Shown here: piece after piece, positions 16,898 to 24,928 of the stretch
Layout: each line of letters opens with the position of its first letter
Numbering within the stretch: position 1 is the first letter of the stretch
From: Paenibacillus agaridevorans
GTDB taxonomy: Bacteria > Bacillota > Bacilli > Paenibacillales > Paenibacillaceae
DNA: 63,721 nt
NCBI RefSeq assembly: GCF_003112455.1
Contig: NZ_BDQX01000430.1
Span: 1 to 63,721, forward strand
Direction of reading: 5' to 3'
Made by a program: the position numbers and the translations under genes
Notes under the pieces: model-generated
The model's database searches: none
Told to the model about the DNA's origin: nothing
What the model saw: the letters and a program-made list of their open reading frames with translations, nothing else

Positions 16898-17051
16898 TTT
16901 GCCTCATTTATACGGAATGAAAGCAAGAGCGCCCTCCGCTTAATAATAATCACAAGAAAACGCTTGCGCTCTTTTGTCGAACTAGGTAGAATCATCCATA
17001 GCGGCCGGACGGAGCTCCGGTCCAATTTGCTCGAAGGAGATCTTACATACC

Positions 17052-18347
17052 ATGAGAAAAAGCATTGGCGTTCACGAAAGACCGCCGCATCTTCAAAGCT
17101 TGATGCTGAGCTTCCAGCATCTATTCGCCATGTTTGGCTCAACCGTGCTCGTACCGAACATTCTGAAGGTGGATCCCGCGATCTGCCTGCTGATGAACGG
17201 CATCGGCACCTTGCTCTACATTCTGGTGACGAAGGGCAAAATACCGGCTTATCTCGGCTCCAGCTTCGCCTTCCTTGGCCCTGCCGGCGCCGTAATCGCA
17301 AACGAAGCATCCGGCGGCAGCTACGCCGCTGCGCTGGGCGGCTTCATCGCCGTCGGCGTAATCTTTACGGTCGTTGCTTTTATTATTCAATATACGGGTA
17401 CAGGCTGGCTAAACGTCGTGTTCCCTCCGGCAGCCATGGGCGCGATCGTCGCGATCATCGGCCTGGAGCTGATTCCGGTCGCGGCCAGGATGTCCGGCTT
17501 TATCCCTTACCCGGAAGATCCGCCGACTTGGACGATGGATACCGATGTCGTCTTATTGGCCGTATCCACGATGGCGGTCACCGTACTGGGCTCTGTTCTG
17601 TTCCGAGGCTTCATGCGCATCATTCCCATCCTGTTCGGCATCATCTTCGGATACGTGCTGGCTTACTTTATGGGCATGACCGACTTTAGCGGACTGGATA
17701 AGGCTGGCTGGTTAGCCGCACCGACACTTACCTTTCCGGAGTTCCATTGGACCGCCATTATCGCAATCGCTCCGGCAGCCCTGGTCGTCATTGCGGAGCA
17801 CATCGGCCATCTTATCGTAACCGGCAACATCGTGGAGAAGGATCTGTCCAAGGACCCTGGCTTGCATCGTTCCATGCTTGGCAACGGCATCTCGACCATT
17901 CTGTCGGGCTTCGTCGGTTCGACACCGAACACGACGTACGGCGAAAATATCGGCGTACTTGCGATTACGCGGGTGTATTCCACCTTCGTCATCGGCGGCG
18001 CGGCCGTAATCGCGATCATCCTGTCCTTCTCGGGCAAGTTCTCCTCCCTCGTGTCCGGTATTCCCGGTCCCGTTATGGGCGGCGTATCGCTTCTGCTTTT
18101 CGGCGTCATCGCAGCCTCCGGCCTGCGCATGCTCGTTGAATCCAAGGTGGATTACAGCAAACCGACTAATCTGTTCCTGACAACGGTCGTATTGGTTGTC
18201 GGCCTGAGCGGCGTCAAGCTGACTTTCGGCGATGTATCCTTCACCGGCATGGCGCTCGCGACAATCGTCGCGATTTTGCTCAGCCTGCTGTTCAAGCTGT
18301 TCGAGGTACTGCGTTTAACGAACGACTCCGAAGCCGGGGGCCACTGA
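17052..18347 (+). CDS. uraA: Uracil permease (NCS2 family, UraA/PyrP type)
   Basis: This is a proton-coupled importer of uracil in the cytoplasmic membrane. The 431-residue protein has about 14 hydrophobic segments. The family hallmarks are present: HLFAMFGSTVLVP in TM1, the substrate-binding AEHIGHL (conserved Glu) and TPNTTYGENIGV (second conserved Glu) in TM10. The ATG at 17052 follows GAAGGAG. It is monocistronic, ending at a strong terminator. The 220-bp leader holds several stem-loops but no PyrR-binding loop that I could recognise. Confidence 0.93.
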   Translation: MRKSIGVHERPPHLQSLMLSFQHLFAMFGSTVLVPNILKVDPAICLLMNGIGTLLYILVTKGKIPAYLGSSFAFLGPAGAVIANEASGGSYAAALGGFIAVGVIFTVVAFIIQYTGTGWLNVVFPPAAMGAIVAIIGLELIPVAARMSGFIPYPEDPPTWTMDTDVVLLAVSTMAVTVLGSVLFRGFMRIIPILFGIIFGYVLAYFMGMTDFSGLDKAGWLAAPTLTFPEFHWTAIIAIAPAALVVIAEHIGHLIVTGNIVEKDLSKDPGLHRSMLGNGISTILSGFVGSTPNTTYGENIGVLAITRVYSTFVIGGAAVIAIILSFSGKFSSLVSGIPGPVMGGVSLLLFGVIAASGLRMLVESKVDYSKPTNLFLTTVVLVVGLSGVKLTFGDVSFTGMALATIVAILLSLLFKLFEVLRLTNDSEAGGH

Positions 18348-18367
18348 TCCGGCACTTCACGTTTTAC

Positions 18368-18407
18368 AGCCAGCACCGGTTTCACTACCGGAAGCTGGCT
18401 TTTTTTG
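18368..18407 (+). terminator. Terminator of uracil permease
   Basis: A perfect AGCCAGC/GCTGGCT outer stem and CCGGT/ACCGG inner stem are followed by seven T residues. Confidence 0.92.
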
Positions 18408-18512
18408 TTACGAACCTTTTACAATATTCCCCTCCAATTCCACGAAACCGAAACATCATCCGTTTGCTAACGTACATAGGGATACACAAAGAGGACGAAA
18501 GGAGAGTTGCGC

Positions 18513-18713
18513 ATGTCGGGGTTCGGATTATTCGGCATATTTCTCATGTTCGGTTTCTTCTTATTCCTGATTAATATCGCTACGAGCGTATGGGCTTACC
18601 TGGATGCAAAGAAGCTGGGCAAGAGCAACGAATACGCGCTGCTGTTGCTGATCGGCACGCTGATATTCCCGGTTGCAGGGCTGATCGTGTATTTGATCAT
18701 ACGAAGAGCCTAG
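18513..18713 (+). CDS. Small two-helix membrane protein (PLDc_N-like)
   Basis: The 66-residue protein consists of two hydrophobic helices (about 4-28 and 40-62) joined by a short polar turn (DAKKLGKSNEY). It ends in a basic tail, IIRRA. The pattern resembles the phospholipase D nuclease N-terminal (PLDc_N) family of small membrane proteins. I chose ATG at 18513 with GGAGAG six bases upstream rather than the TTG at 18507. It precedes the coiled-coil gene by 37 bp and is probably co-transcribed, so it may be that protein's membrane partner. Confidence 0.7.
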   Translation: MSGFGLFGIFLMFGFFLFLINIATSVWAYLDAKKLGKSNEYALLLLIGTLIFPVAGLIVYLIIRRA

Positions 18714-18750
18714 CCGCGCATTATTAATATAGAAGAGGAGGATACGCAAC

Positions 18751-19689
18751 ATGCTGCAGCATTACAATGACCGGTTGGCCGAATTAAAAAAACAGCAAAG
18801 ACAGAAATCGAACTGGACCGCGAGCAGAGAGCAGTTGAAGGTGAGTCTGGCAAACGCCAAAGAGGATCTGGGCAGGCTTGAAGCCTGGCTTCAAGAGGAA
18901 CAAAGAGACGTCGATCGGCTGAAGAAACTGTCGCTTGGCGGACTATTCTACTCCCTCATCGGCAAAAAAAAGGAGAAGCTCTCGGAAGAAGAAGCAGAGC
19001 TGCTGCAAGCCAAGCTTCAATATGATGAAGCCTCGGATACGGTATCCGATCTCGAAAAGGAGCTCGCGGATATCGAAGCCAATCTCGCGCCAGTCCGCTA
19101 TGTCGAGTCCGACATCGAAGCGGCCATGCGAGAGAAGGAAAAACACATCTACGATGCCCATCCTGCCTTGGCGTCGGAGCTAAAGCTGTGGTCTGACGAG
19201 GAAGCGGAGACGGAGGCAGACGCCAAGGAGCTGCGCGAGGCCGTTAACGCCGGCCGGTCCGTCATCTCCTCTCTGGATCGCGCCAGCGAACGTCTGCAGT
19301 CAGCCAGGAACTGGGGAACCGCGGACATGCTCGGAGGCGGTTTACTTACGACTATGGCCAAACACGGCCATATCGATGATGCCCGCTCGGCGATTCACTC
19401 TGCCCAGAGCTCATTGCGTCGATTCGAGAAGGAATTAAAGGACGTTCAGCGCGACGTTGGAATTACGATCGATATTGGCTCCATGATGACTTTCGCGGAT
19501 TATTTCTTCGACGGTTTCCTGATGGACTGGGTCGTACAGGGCCGTATTAAGGACGCGGCGGAATCCGTGAGGGAGAAACGCGCGCTAATTCGCCGCATTG
19601 TTGCGGAGCTGGAAACCGAACTGGGAGCCAAGGATCGAAAGCTGGCGGAATTAAGACGGCGCCAATCCTCTCTTATCGAACAGGCTTAG
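18751..19689 (+). CDS. Coiled-coil protein of unknown function
   Basis: The 312-residue soluble protein is nearly all helical. It has long heptad-rich segments (about 1-130 and 210-310) with Lys/Glu/Arg-rich faces. A central part (about 190-265) is less charged and contains GGGLLTTMAKHGHIDDARSAI, followed by DYFFDGFLMDWVVQGRI. I recognise no named family. A strong ribosome site (GAGGAGG) precedes the ATG. A terminator follows, so it forms a two-gene unit with the small membrane protein. A scaffold or stress-response role is only a guess. Confidence 0.75.
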   Translation: MLQHYNDRLAELKKQQRQKSNWTASREQLKVSLANAKEDLGRLEAWLQEEQRDVDRLKKLSLGGLFYSLIGKKKEKLSEEEAELLQAKLQYDEASDTVSDLEKELADIEANLAPVRYVESDIEAAMREKEKHIYDAHPALASELKLWSDEEAETEADAKELREAVNAGRSVISSLDRASERLQSARNWGTADMLGGGLLTTMAKHGHIDDARSAIHSAQSSLRRFEKELKDVQRDVGITIDIGSMMTFADYFFDGFLMDWVVQGRIKDAAESVREKRALIRRIVAELETELGAKDRKLAELRRRQSSLIEQA

Positions 19690-19729
19690 ACGGCTTCATG
19701 GCATTCTACCCTATATATCCCCCGCCAAC

Positions 19730-19749
19730 AGGCCCTTCGGGGCCTTTTT
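19730..19749 (+). terminator. Terminator after the coiled-coil gene
   Basis: AGGCCC-TTCG-GGGCCT forms a stable tetraloop hairpin followed by TTTTT. Confidence 0.9.
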
Positions 19750-19780
19750 GCATTCCTTCTTCCTTCGCACCGCGGTGTCT

Positions 19781-19810
19781 TGCATATTTTAGCAGCAAAA
19801 TGGAATAATA
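19781..19810 (+). promoter_or_regulatory. Sigma-G-like promoter of the germination operon
   Basis: TGCATA (19781-19786) and AATAATA (19804-19810) are spaced by 17 bases. They match the forespore sigma-G consensus (TGMATW, 17-18, CATAMTA) except for the first base of the -10. The position, about 40 bp before the first start codon, and the spore-specific operon support it. Confidence 0.6.
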
Positions 19811-19848
19811 ATGCCGATATTCCGGCCAGCGCCAGAAGGAGTTGCCCC

Positions 19849-20082
19849 TTGCTGGAAAACCTGTTAGTCGTAGTCATTATCGCGATGGCGCTCCTGTTCG
19901 CGGATAGGCGCAGCTTCGCACGGTCGGAGCGCAGGACGAAGGTGCTGTATATTCTCCTTCTCCTCCCGGCTTCTTACTTGTCCTTATTGTTCATCCTGCA
20001 ATTGCCTTGGTTCAACATCGGACATCTCACCAAAGCCATGTATGGATGGCCTGCCAGACAAATCGTCGCGCTGCTCAAATAA
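19849..20082 (+). CDS. Small membrane protein heading the germination operon
   Basis: A 77-residue protein is read from TTG at 19849, with AGGAG seven bases upstream. It has a hydrophobic N-terminal helix (about 4-17), a basic loop (RRSFARSERR) and a second helix (about 30-52). It is not one of the Ger A, B or C subunits. It lies 26 bp before gerB under the sigma-G-like promoter, so it is plausibly a small accessory of the receptor. Ger receptors are known to have small 'D'-type subunits, but those usually lie after or between the large ones. Assignment to that class is inference. Confidence 0.6.
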   Translation: MLENLLVVVIIAMALLFADRRSFARSERRTKVLYILLLLPASYLSLLFILQLPWFNIGHLTKAMYGWPARQIVALLK

Positions 20083-20108
20083 TTCCGCGCGCGGAAAGGG
20101 ATGTAGCT

Positions 20109-21233
20109 ATGTCGTCCGATCGGTCCACCATCAACTTAAGGCAGCTGGCAGGTCTGTTATGCTGCTACGTGATCGGTTCCGCCATCGTGTTTATTCCCAA
20201 TCCTCTTACGGCCGCGGCCGGCAATGACGCGTGGATTTCGATGACGCTCGCTTACGGCTTCGGCATCATCATGTTGACTTGCGTCCTGTACCTTCACAAC
20301 AGGCACGATGGAGCGAGCGTAATCGCATATAGCCGCAAACTGATCGGACGGACGGCTACCTATCCCGTCGGACTCCTTTATATCTTGATGCTTTTTTTTG
20401 CCGCATGCGCCGTTAATGCGAGCATCGGCGATTTTTTCACGAGCGTGATGATGAAGCGGACCCCTTCGTATATTTTCCATACGATCGGCATGTTGCTATC
20501 CGCGCTGACGGCACGTTCAGGCATTCGCGTTATGGCCCGCATGTTTTTTTTGCTGCTGTGGCTGATGCTCTTTTTCTCTCTGCTGGTCATGATACTTGCC
20601 ATCCCCATCTATCAACCGGCCATGCTTCTTCCGTTATTCGAGAACGGCATCAAGCCCATGCTTCATGGTTTGTTCATCTCGGCCGGTTTCCCGTTTGGGG
20701 AGATCGTAATATTCGCGATGCTCCTGCCGTTTGTACGGCTTCAAGCCGGACAATCCATAAGCAAAGCACTGTACGCATCCTATTCCTTTTCCGCGCTGAT
20801 GCTGATCGTGCCGACGATTTGCACCATTATGGCATTCGGTCCGGCGGCCGGTTACTTCAATTATTCGCTATACCGCCTCTCAATCGAGATTCACATCGTC
20901 GAGCTGTTTCAGCGAATGGAAGCCATTATCGGCATTGCGCTTATTTTGGGTTCTTATATGAAAGCAACGCTTCTGCTCTTCATTATCTACCAATGTCTCA
21001 TCCAGCTCTTTAACCTAAAGGACGATCATGTATTGATGTATCCCCTCTCGGTGACCTGCATCTTCTTATCGGCCACAATGTTTCAAAGTCCTGCCGACTT
21101 TCAGGAGCAAGTCTATACGATTTGGCCGTTCACGGTCATTGTCGTGGGTGGCGGACTTATTCTCCTATTTACCTTGATTACGTGGATCAAGCATCGACGA
21201 TATCTTCAAGCGGAACGAGGCGATACTTCTTGA
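20109..21233 (+). CDS. Spore germination receptor B subunit (GerAB/GerKB family permease)
   Basis: The 374-residue protein is an APC-superfamily-like membrane subunit of a nutrient germinant receptor in the spore inner membrane, with about ten hydrophobic helices. The family opening is seen in LRQLAGLLCCYVIGSAIVFIP. The subunit is thought to bind the germinant. Start is ATG at 20109 with AAAGGG upstream. Its stop overlaps the TTG start of the A subunit (TTGA), giving tight coupling. The order here is B-A-C rather than the usual A-B-C. Confidence 0.92.
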   Translation: MSSDRSTINLRQLAGLLCCYVIGSAIVFIPNPLTAAAGNDAWISMTLAYGFGIIMLTCVLYLHNRHDGASVIAYSRKLIGRTATYPVGLLYILMLFFAACAVNASIGDFFTSVMMKRTPSYIFHTIGMLLSALTARSGIRVMARMFFLLLWLMLFFSLLVMILAIPIYQPAMLLPLFENGIKPMLHGLFISAGFPFGEIVIFAMLLPFVRLQAGQSISKALYASYSFSALMLIVPTICTIMAFGPAAGYFNYSLYRLSIEIHIVELFQRMEAIIGIALILGSYMKATLLLFIIYQCLIQLFNLKDDHVLMYPLSVTCIFLSATMFQSPADFQEQVYTIWPFTVIVVGGGLILLFTLITWIKHRRYLQAERGDTS

Positions 21234-22738
21234 CTACGGACAGTCGCAAGACCAACGCTCTTCATGACGACATTACATTTAACCGAGAGAAGCTTGAAGG
21301 CGTTTTTTCCCGCTGCGGGGACGTACACTTCCAACAATGGAATTATGGCGACGGGTTCGCGTTCCAGGCCGTATCCGTCTATTGCTCATCGCTCGCCGAC
21401 TACTCCAGCCACCTCCTCCAGCGTGCTTTGGAAAAAATCCCTGGATACGAGAGCGAAGACTGGAATAGCATGACGCCGGAAAAGCTGCGCCGCTGCTTGC
21501 AGGTTAATAATGCCTCCCTTCAACCGTTCTCGCTGCTGGAATCATTCGAAAACGTGTACGAGTCTGTCATGCACGGCTTCATTGTCATTTTGTTCGACCA
21601 AGTAAATCAAGCGTTAGGATTCCCGACGGAATCGGCAGCAAGAAGGCAAATTACGGAGCCTGTCAACGAACCTGCAGTGCATGGCCCCCGGGAAGGCACG
21701 ACGGAAGACTTGTCCCTGAATTTGACCTTGCTCAGGAGCCGCATCCGCAATCCGGCGTTTAAGTTCGAATTTCTGCAATCCGGCGCAGTCACAAAGAGCG
21801 CGATCTGCTTCGGCTATCTGGACGAGGTCGTAAACCCCGACGTGCTTGCGGAATTCAGGCGGCGAGTCGAATCCATCACTGATTATGAAGTACTGGAGAC
21901 CTCCTACATCGATGATTGGATTCAAGAATCGACGTTGTCTCCGTTCCCGCAGGTCCGTTATACGGAGCGGACCGATACGGCCGCCGCGGCCGTGCTGGAT
22001 GGCAAAATTATCGTGCTCGTGGAAAATTCGCCGATGATCATGATTTGTCCGGCGTTTCTGGTGGATTTTATGGGGACGGCGGAGGATTACTACGTGCGAT
22101 CCATCTTCTCCTCGTTTATCCGAATGCTGCGTCTGCTCGCGTTTATCATCGCTTTGACGCTGCCCAGTCTCTATATTGCGCTGTCTACCTTCCACCCGGA
22201 GCTGATCCCGACCGTGCTGCTCCTGGCGATCGTAGATTCCCGCGAGGGTATCCCGTTTCCCGCCTTCTTCGAAGCGCTCATCATGGAAGCCTCCTTCGAG
22301 CTTCTCCGCGAAGCCGGCATCCGGCTGCCAAGGACGGTCGGATCTGCCGTCAGCATCGTGGGAGCGCTGGTCATCGGACAAGCGGCCATTATGGCAAAGA
22401 TCGCCTCGCCGATCATGGTGATCGTCGTGGCGCTGACGGGCATAGCCTCCTTCGCGATCCCCCATTACGATCTGGCGATCTCCTTGCGCCTCTTGCGTTT
22501 TCCGTACATGATCGCGGCCAGTCTGCTGGGCGGTTACGGGCTGATGGTCGTTTTCCTGTTGACGCTGCTGCATCTCACCAGCCTGCATTCGCTTGGCGAG
22601 CCTTATTTAACGTCGATTGCGCCATTCAAGCCCAGAGATTGGCGCGATCTGTTCGTCAGGGTGCCGCTCAAGGTCTTTCTGCGATCGCCGCGCAATCGCA
22701 AGCTGCTCCGGTTAGGAGGCAGACGTCCGCATCCCTAA
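21230..22738 (+). CDS. Spore germination receptor A subunit (GerAA/GerKA family)
   Basis: The 502-residue protein has a large N-terminal soluble domain (about 1-285) and a C-terminal membrane domain of about five helices. Hallmarks are YIDDWIQES, GKIIVLVENSPMIMICPAFLVDF, LPSLYIALSTFHPELIPT, and FPAFFEALIMEASFELLREAGIRLP. It assembles into the oligomeric nutrient-gated ion channel of the receptor. The start is TTG at 21230, overlapping the gerB stop, with GAGG nine bases upstream. Frames extending upstream are shadows of the B subunit. Confidence 0.95.
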   Translation: MTTDSRKTNALHDDITFNREKLEGVFSRCGDVHFQQWNYGDGFAFQAVSVYCSSLADYSSHLLQRALEKIPGYESEDWNSMTPEKLRRCLQVNNASLQPFSLLESFENVYESVMHGFIVILFDQVNQALGFPTESAARRQITEPVNEPAVHGPREGTTEDLSLNLTLLRSRIRNPAFKFEFLQSGAVTKSAICFGYLDEVVNPDVLAEFRRRVESITDYEVLETSYIDDWIQESTLSPFPQVRYTERTDTAAAAVLDGKIIVLVENSPMIMICPAFLVDFMGTAEDYYVRSIFSSFIRMLRLLAFIIALTLPSLYIALSTFHPELIPTVLLLAIVDSREGIPFPAFFEALIMEASFELLREAGIRLPRTVGSAVSIVGALVIGQAAIMAKIASPIMVIVVALTGIASFAIPHYDLAISLRLLRFPYMIAASLLGGYGLMVVFLLTLLHLTSLHSLGEPYLTSIAPFKPRDWRDLFVRVPLKVFLRSPRNRKLLRLGGRRPHP

Positions 22739-22793
22739 CATCGCTTGCAGAAGCATCATGCGCCAGATACAACCTCGATAAGGAGGAGCTCCC

Positions 22794-23984
22794 ATGCCGT
22801 CTCATAGCAAAGGAAAAGGATGGAAAACCGCTTGCTGCCTCTGCATGATTTCCTTTCTCCTTTCCGGATGCTGGGACAAGCTGGAGATCAACAATTGGGC
22901 ATTCGTGCAGGCAGCCTCCGTCGATCTGTCCAAGGACGGGCGGCTGCGTCTCACCAGCCAGATCTACAAGCCCGGTTCTACGGAGGCATCCAGCATGTCC
23001 CCCTCCACCGGGTCATCGTTCTTCAACATCTCTAGCGACAATGACACCGTCTATGGCGCCTCGCTGATGGCGAGCAATGAAATCGGCCGGAAGCTGCAGT
23101 GGAGCCATATGGAAACCTTGATTATTAGCGAAGCTTTCGCGAGGGATCGGAACATTGGCGAGGTGCTGGATTTTTTCTCCCGCTCCAACGAACCGAAGAG
23201 CACCTTGACGATTGTGATCGCCAAGGGCGATGCAAGTTCACACCTGAATGCCAAGCCTCTCGTGGAAAACAACGTCGGCAAGCAGTTGGCCTCCAGTATC
23301 GAGACGGCCCAAATTCTTACGGGAATGTCGATATCCGTAAGCCTCAGGGAGCTTAGCATCCTTGCGAAGCAGCGGGAAGTGACGTTCGTTCTTCCTTATC
23401 TTCCTTTCACCGGAGCAGGCGCCTTACCCCATACGCCAACCTTGGCACTGTTCCGATTCCCCGAGGGCAAGCTGATTGACATCGTGCCGGTCTCGAAGAC
23501 TCCATTCCTGCTCATGCTGATGAATCATTATCGTAACGGTTTCGTCAATATCCCCTGCGGCGAAGACAAAAACAACGGTCAGGGAAGCGAAGCGTTTAAG
23601 ATCGGATCTCTCCGCAGCACCATCAAACCTCGGCTGATCAATGACCAGTTGACGGTACATGTTGGTGTGCAGGTGTCGGGAAGCGTCAAGGAGCTTGCCT
23701 GCACCCATATCAAAACAGAGGATGACGTTAGCAGTTTTACCGACAAAATCGCCGGAAAGCTGGAGAAGCGGCTTGCCTCGACGGCAGCTTACTTGCAAGA
23801 GAAGGAGGCTGATGTCCTTGGCGCAGGCGCGCATCTCCACCGCTGGCATAACAGCCGTTGGAAGAGTTTGCAGCAAAATTGGGGGGAACGCTTCAAACAA
23901 GCAAAATTCGAAATTAACGTGCACGTACGACTAACCAATACGGGCATCGATGCCGGCCAACCATTCTCTGCCAACGAGCCCTGA
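22794..23984 (+). CDS. Spore germination receptor C subunit lipoprotein (GerAC/GerKC family)
   Basis: The 396-residue protein has a signal peptide with lipobox LLSGC (about residue 26). The mature protein starts CWDKLEINNWAFVQA, as in all GerC lipoproteins (family 'CWD..E'). It anchors to the outer face of the spore inner membrane and completes the A-B-C receptor. A very strong ribosome site, AAGGAGGAG, precedes the ATG. It is the last gene of the operon; a stem-loop with little T tract follows at about 24000-24035. Confidence 0.95.
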   Translation: MPSHSKGKGWKTACCLCMISFLLSGCWDKLEINNWAFVQAASVDLSKDGRLRLTSQIYKPGSTEASSMSPSTGSSFFNISSDNDTVYGASLMASNEIGRKLQWSHMETLIISEAFARDRNIGEVLDFFSRSNEPKSTLTIVIAKGDASSHLNAKPLVENNVGKQLASSIETAQILTGMSISVSLRELSILAKQREVTFVLPYLPFTGAGALPHTPTLALFRFPEGKLIDIVPVSKTPFLLMLMNHYRNGFVNIPCGEDKNNGQGSEAFKIGSLRSTIKPRLINDQLTVHVGVQVSGSVKELACTHIKTEDDVSSFTDKIAGKLEKRLASTAAYLQEKEADVLGAGAHLHRWHNSRWKSLQQNWGERFKQAKFEINVHVRLTNTGIDAGQPFSANEP

Positions 23985-24086
23985 ATCCCCGGCATACGGC
24001 TATATTCGAATATCAAAAGATTCGGAATAGCCGCCTGGCGGTTATGGAAAGATTAGAACGACAATTCTGGAAGGAGCGATAGTATC

Positions 24087-24884
24087 ATGTTGGACAAGAA
24101 AACCGAAGGAAGAGTAGCCGGAAAAGTAGCGGTCGTTACGGGAGCAGGATCCGGCATTGGCCGGGCAGCCGCGTTGAGGCTTGCGGAACAAGGAGCAAAG
24201 GTCGTGCTGGTCGATCTTGTCGACGGGAGAAGCCAGGAGGTCGAAAAGGAAATTCAAGAGCATGGCGGCGAAGCCTTCTTTGCCGATACGGACGTATCCG
24301 ATCCCGCCCGCGTCGAACGGGCGCTTAAGCAGGCGGCCAACAAGTACGGGCGCATCGACATCCTGTTCGCAAACGCGGGCGTAAACGGAACGCTGGCGCC
24401 GATCGAACACATGGAGCCCGAGGACTGGGATACGACGCTTGGCATTAATCTTAAGGGAACGTTTCTAGCCGCCAAATATGCCATTCCCCATATGAAGGAG
24501 AACGGCGGCAGCATCGTCATTACCAGCTCCATCAACGGCAGCCGCAAGTTTACCGGCTTCGGCATGTCCGCTTACAGCTCCTCCAAGGCAGGCCAGGTCG
24601 CCTTCGCCAAGATGGCGGCGTTGGAGCTTGCGCAATACGGCATTCGCGTCAACGCCATCTGTCCCGGCGCCATCGAAACCAATATCGGCGAGAACACGCA
24701 TACGACGCCCGAGGTGGAGGAAATTAAAATTCCCGTAAAGTATCCGGAGGGCAATCAGCCGCTGGAACATGGACCCGGCAAGCCGGAGCAAGTCGCCGAT
24801 CTCGTGCTGTTTCTGGCTTCGGACGAGTCCAGCCATATATCCGGCACGGCGATTTATATTGACGGCGTGGAGTCGCTTCTGTAA
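24087..24884 (+). CDS. Short-chain dehydrogenase/reductase
   Basis: The 265-residue classical SDR shows the NAD(P)-binding TGAGSGIG (residues 18-25), the NAG motif (near 93), the catalytic serine in ITSSINGS, and the YxxxK pair in SAYSSSKAG. An aspartate at the end of strand beta-2 (LVDL) suggests NAD preference. The C-terminal loop with LEHGPGKPEQVADLVLFLASDESSHISG is standard. The substrate is unknown. It has its own ribosome site (GGAAGGAG) and is separate from the germination operon. Confidence 0.92.
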   Translation: MLDKKTEGRVAGKVAVVTGAGSGIGRAAALRLAEQGAKVVLVDLVDGRSQEVEKEIQEHGGEAFFADTDVSDPARVERALKQAANKYGRIDILFANAGVNGTLAPIEHMEPEDWDTTLGINLKGTFLAAKYAIPHMKENGGSIVITSSINGSRKFTGFGMSAYSSSKAGQVAFAKMAALELAQYGIRVNAICPGAIETNIGENTHTTPEVEEIKIPVKYPEGNQPLEHGPGKPEQVADLVLFLASDESSHISGTAIYIDGVESLL

Positions 24885-24894
24885 ATGATCGAAC

Positions 24895-24918
24895 AGTCCC
24901 GTTCAACTGAACGGGACT
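24895..24918. terminator. Hairpin between convergent SDR and glycosidase genes
   Basis: AGTCCCGTTC-AACT-GAACGGGACT is a perfect 10-bp stem lying between two convergent stops. Neither side has a good T run, so termination efficiency is uncertain. Confidence 0.55.
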
Positions 24919-24928
24919 ATGCTTAACA

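Noticed and set aside
16844..17689. 281-codon + strand frame before and within the uracil permease
   Set aside because: Out of frame with uraA, Arg-rich, and overlaps the well-supported permease.
21614..22588. 324-codon minus-strand frame opposite gerA
   Set aside because: Gln/His/Arg-rich shadow translation; the Ger A subunit motifs are on the + strand.
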